Made by a program: the position numbers and the translations under genes. A DNA stretch of 58,068 bases, taken from NCBI GenBank assembly GCA_013115135.1, contig JABANP010000327.1, positions 1 to 58,068 of the forward strand, read 5' to 3'. Source of the DNA: Perkinsus olseni (Eukaryota; Perkinsozoa; Perkinsida; Perkinsidae). Positions 55,886 through 58,068 of the stretch are shown here, in pieces (position 1 is the first letter of the stretch; every line of letters starts with the position of its first letter). The notes beneath the pieces were generated by a model. It was given only the letters and a program-made list of their open reading frames with translations, ran no database searches and had not been told where the DNA came from.

Positions 55886-57070
55886 TTGTGGAAAGCCTTC
55901 GTTACAGTACTGCTTCAACTGACGCTGAGCAGCCTCAGCGAAGTCCCATCGTCCGGAGCAGAGGCCTCCGTCAAACCGCTAACGATACCTGTCAAGGAAG
56001 GCTTTGTCACGGTGAACGTCGATGGCCAAGAAATTGGGTTGTTTCTGGACTCGGGATACCCGGATCTCACGATGCTGGACGGGCATTGGTATGAGCAGGA
56101 GTACGGCAAAGACGTTTGCAAGGAACCGGGCGCGGGGTGTTATTTCTGTCCCGAAGACGATCCTTGTGACTTCGAAGAGACTGAGTTACCATTGACGCGC
56201 TTTGGAGACAACACGACCTTGAAAAGCGTGCCGCGCTCGGGCTCGCTGGTGCTGGCTGACCGCGAGGCTGCCGATTTCGACTTCTCGGTGGCGAGAGTCG
56301 TCCACTGGGGGAGTCCGTCGAAGCCGCATGGCTTCTTCGGACTTTCCAGAATTCCGACGAATTCGGAAGAGTATGAATATAGCGACGACTCCGAGAGCTT
56401 GATAGATTCCCTCGTTGACCACGGCCTGATTGAACGACCGTCGTATACGTTCAGGACTGATACGACCCAAAATGGTTTCTCCATCACCGGCCAGCTTACG
56501 CTCGGTGAGAAGTTGGACGAATCGACAGCGGCAAAGCACAAGTGGCAGACGATTGTTTACTCAGAGAAATTCCACGAAGCCCTCGCGACTGTATGGGTGT
56601 CCTCAGTAAAGTTGTCAGGGGGCCGGAGGAGCCTCTTGCCGCTAGAGAGTCGTGCCAGCGAGTATCCAGGCCCGAATCTGACCATCATTGACACGGGTGG
56701 ACCGATCATATCTTTGGCCATCCCGGGTTTACTAGAGGACCTCGAGAAGTTACTCAGATTGAAGTTGCGCAGGAAGGGTTATGAAGACGAGAAGATTGCC
56801 AGGATGTTCAGGCGGGACGAAAACGGTTTCCTGTACGTCAAGCAGAGAGTTTTCAAGTACTTGCCAGTGCTGAAACTAAGACTGAACGACGGATCCAATT
56901 CAGTATCGATTAAGATATATCCGCAGCATTACTGTGTTGGTGTGGAAAGCGGCGAACTAGGGCTAATGCTGCAGTCTGGGACGGTCAGTGTACTCGGGAC
57001 GCCATTTTTCTGGGCGTACAGTATCTATGTTAACTTCCATGATCATAAGATAGCTCTATTCAGGAATTAG
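55886..57070 (+). CDS. Secreted aspartic protease (both catalytic Asp present)
   Basis: A single frame of 394 residues. The signal peptide is MWKAFVTVLLQLTLSSLSEV. The mature part begins with a beta-rich stretch and the first catalytic motif GLFLDSGYPDLTML (near 50). The Cys insert GAGCYFCPEDDPCD and the second motif LTIIDTGGPIIS (near 268) follow. The last 40 residues include VSVLGTPFFWAYSIYVNFHD, close to the C-terminal strand of pepsin-fold enzymes. Both Asp residues are present, so activity is plausible; the second region has Gly where many enzymes have Ser/Thr. It is a paralogue of the gene at 1944-3197, which has lost the first Asp. It would act in the secretory route, a vacuole or outside the cell. 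Confidence 0.88.
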   Translation: MWKAFVTVLLQLTLSSLSEVPSSGAEASVKPLTIPVKEGFVTVNVDGQEIGLFLDSGYPDLTMLDGHWYEQEYGKDVCKEPGAGCYFCPEDDPCDFEETELPLTRFGDNTTLKSVPRSGSLVLADREAADFDFSVARVVHWGSPSKPHGFFGLSRIPTNSEEYEYSDDSESLIDSLVDHGLIERPSYTFRTDTTQNGFSITGQLTLGEKLDESTAAKHKWQTIVYSEKFHEALATVWVSSVKLSGGRRSLLPLESRASEYPGPNLTIIDTGGPIISLAIPGLLEDLEKLLRLKLRRKGYEDEKIARMFRRDENGFLYVKQRVFKYLPVLKLRLNDGSNSVSIKIYPQHYCVGVESGELGLMLQSGTVSVLGTPFFWAYSIYVNFHDHKIALFRN

Positions 57071-57426
57071 CAACGTTGTGATGGTGAGGTTAAGGCAGTT
57101 GCCCTTTGAAGATGTGTGGCGATGAGGCACACTTTTTTTCGTTAGTGGCACGAATGGCGAAGGGAATCTGGAGTATCGGGCGAGTCCATACCTCTCAAGG
57201 GTCTCTACGACGACTCGTGAATCCTTGAAGCTCGCAAATGCGGTGCATGAATGAACGAGTGGCCCGAATGGTCCATCGACCTGTGCATCCGCAGGCGGAT
57301 TCCCTGTGACCCACTCGTCACAACGCAACGACTGTCCAAATGCATACAACATCAACAACAGCATCGTCATGAATATACCATCGAATACATGTTTAAGGGA
57401 AGTGTCGAATCTCAGCCGTTACCCGT

Positions 57427-58068
57427 CTACTCGCTGAACTGGCTCACTATAGAATCGGGAGGAGAAGGCTGCCACCCTTGAGCTCCGCCAGCCTTGACAG
57501 CCTCTTCTAACCTCTTGTAGTACGCATCACACAATTCCTCATAGGACCAGAACTGCCGGAAAAGATCAATAATAGCCGAGCATAGTTCTTGCACTTCGTC
57601 CAGCGGAGGCTTGCTCATATCAACACCGAAGTTTGACTTCGTCCTAATCATAGCCGTGCGCGCTTTCTCCATCAGATTGTAGAAAGTCGAAGGACGCAAC
57701 ATTTTGAGGGGATCTTTGCTAGCATCTCCACCAACGACATCATAAGGGAAATTGTAGCGGGAGCCGTTGTTGCCAGGCAAGTAGTAGTCTGGCAAGGCGT
57801 TGTCCTTGTACCTGTGACATGAACGGAATCCAGTATCAGACACTTGCCAACACCTCCCTCACCGAGCGAAGAACTCTGGTCGCTGACCAGTCGCTGGGCA
57901 GCGGATACACCGCGTGGACATTGACGTTTTGTCGGCGCGTATGTCGAACCATTTGTGGTAGTGTATCCCGTCACTCTGCATGTTTCGAAAGGAACAGAAG
58001 GTCGTGTTGGTGTCCACCGAGAACCATTGTCTTCTATCCTGTGGAGGGTAGTCCTGAGAAGAACAATA
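57427..58068 (-). CDS. SQDYPP family paralogue, 5' end beyond the window
   Basis: The upstream exon (to 57863) contains SSQDYPPQDRRQWFSVDTNT, then YHKWFDIRADKTSMSTRC and PATGQRPEFFAR. After a 52-nt GTGAGG...CACAG intron, the last exon (57811-57427) has YKDNALPDYYLPGNNGSRYN, TFYNLMEKARTAMIRTKS and EAVKAGGAQGWQPSPPDSIV before the stop. The exon boundary lies at the same place as in the gene at 39682-40470, and the order of blocks matches. Function unknown. The gene runs off the right edge of the window. Confidence 0.65.

Noticed and set aside
17361..57070. A rule that every AGG or CCC codon causes a +1 shift
   Set aside because: Intact genes here use these codons normally: the nucleoside transporter has several in-frame CCC codons, the protease at 1944-3197 reads GGC-AGG-AGT and CTA-AGG-AAG in frame, and array copy 1 reads GTA-CCC-GAG in frame. 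At most a context-dependent effect is possible.
1..58068. Mitochondrial or plastid origin of the window
   Set aside because: Spliceosomal-type introns, nuclear tRNA genes with Pol III-like features, VPS41 and secreted proteins with signal peptides all point to nuclear DNA.
1..58068. CRISPR array, prophage or bacterial operon
   Set aside because: No regularly spaced direct repeats with unique spacers of the right size, no Shine-Dalgarno-led gene strings and no phage genes. Tandem repeats present are degenerate or intronic.

Overview
This window is nuclear DNA from an intron-rich unicellular eukaryote. The best fit is a Perkinsus-type alveolate. That assignment is an inference from the short introns, the aspartic-protease and secreted-protein families and the mix of genes, not from a marker gene. 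There are no bacterial operons, CRISPR arrays or rRNA genes. Most genes are split by introns of about 25-100 nt, so open frames alone hide much of the coding content. I rebuilt several genes by following splice sites and protein homology.

Layout. 1-14 kb: a secreted aspartic-protease-like gene whose first catalytic Asp is replaced (-), a multi-exon F-box-like/membrane gene (+), several unrecognised minus-strand exons and two tRNA genes (Leu-TAA, Thr-AGT). 14.2-20.1 kb: an actin-related protein gene (+), an equilibrative nucleoside transporter (+) and a small unknown gene (-). 21.1-38.6 kb: a tandem array of eight copies of one secreted-protein gene with a fixed six-exon structure. Seven copies are on the minus strand and one is inverted. 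At least three are broken (1-nt insertion, palindrome and duplication insertions, in-frame stop). 39.7-41.1 kb: a two-exon gene of unknown family and a small membrane-protein-like gene. 41-45.6 kb: gene-poor. 45.6-53.0 kb: a many-exon VPS41 homologue (HOPS vacuolar tethering complex). 53.2-55.1 kb: an ABCG half-transporter whose frame is interrupted three times. 55.9-57.1 kb: a second aspartic protease with both catalytic Asp motifs. 57.4 kb to the end: a paralogue of the 39.7 kb gene.

The most unusual signals are (i) the eight-copy secreted family; (ii) at least three families of very short interspersed elements that sit in introns, two of them with inverted ends that supply or flank splice sites (introner-like): type A carries GTATCTTAGGTTGA / TCAACCTAAGATAC, type B is a ~75-bp sense-oriented intronic block, and type C has CTGAAACTCAGAATCGATTC ends; (iii) an ABCG frame broken three times in the same direction, each break needing one skipped nucleotide; and (iv) many near-perfect palindromes and a 0.53-kb foldback element in the array. 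Vesicle tethering (VPS41), proteolysis (two aspartic proteases), transport (ENT, ABCG) and the secreted family share no operon-like logic. The array is best read as a lineage-specific expansion.
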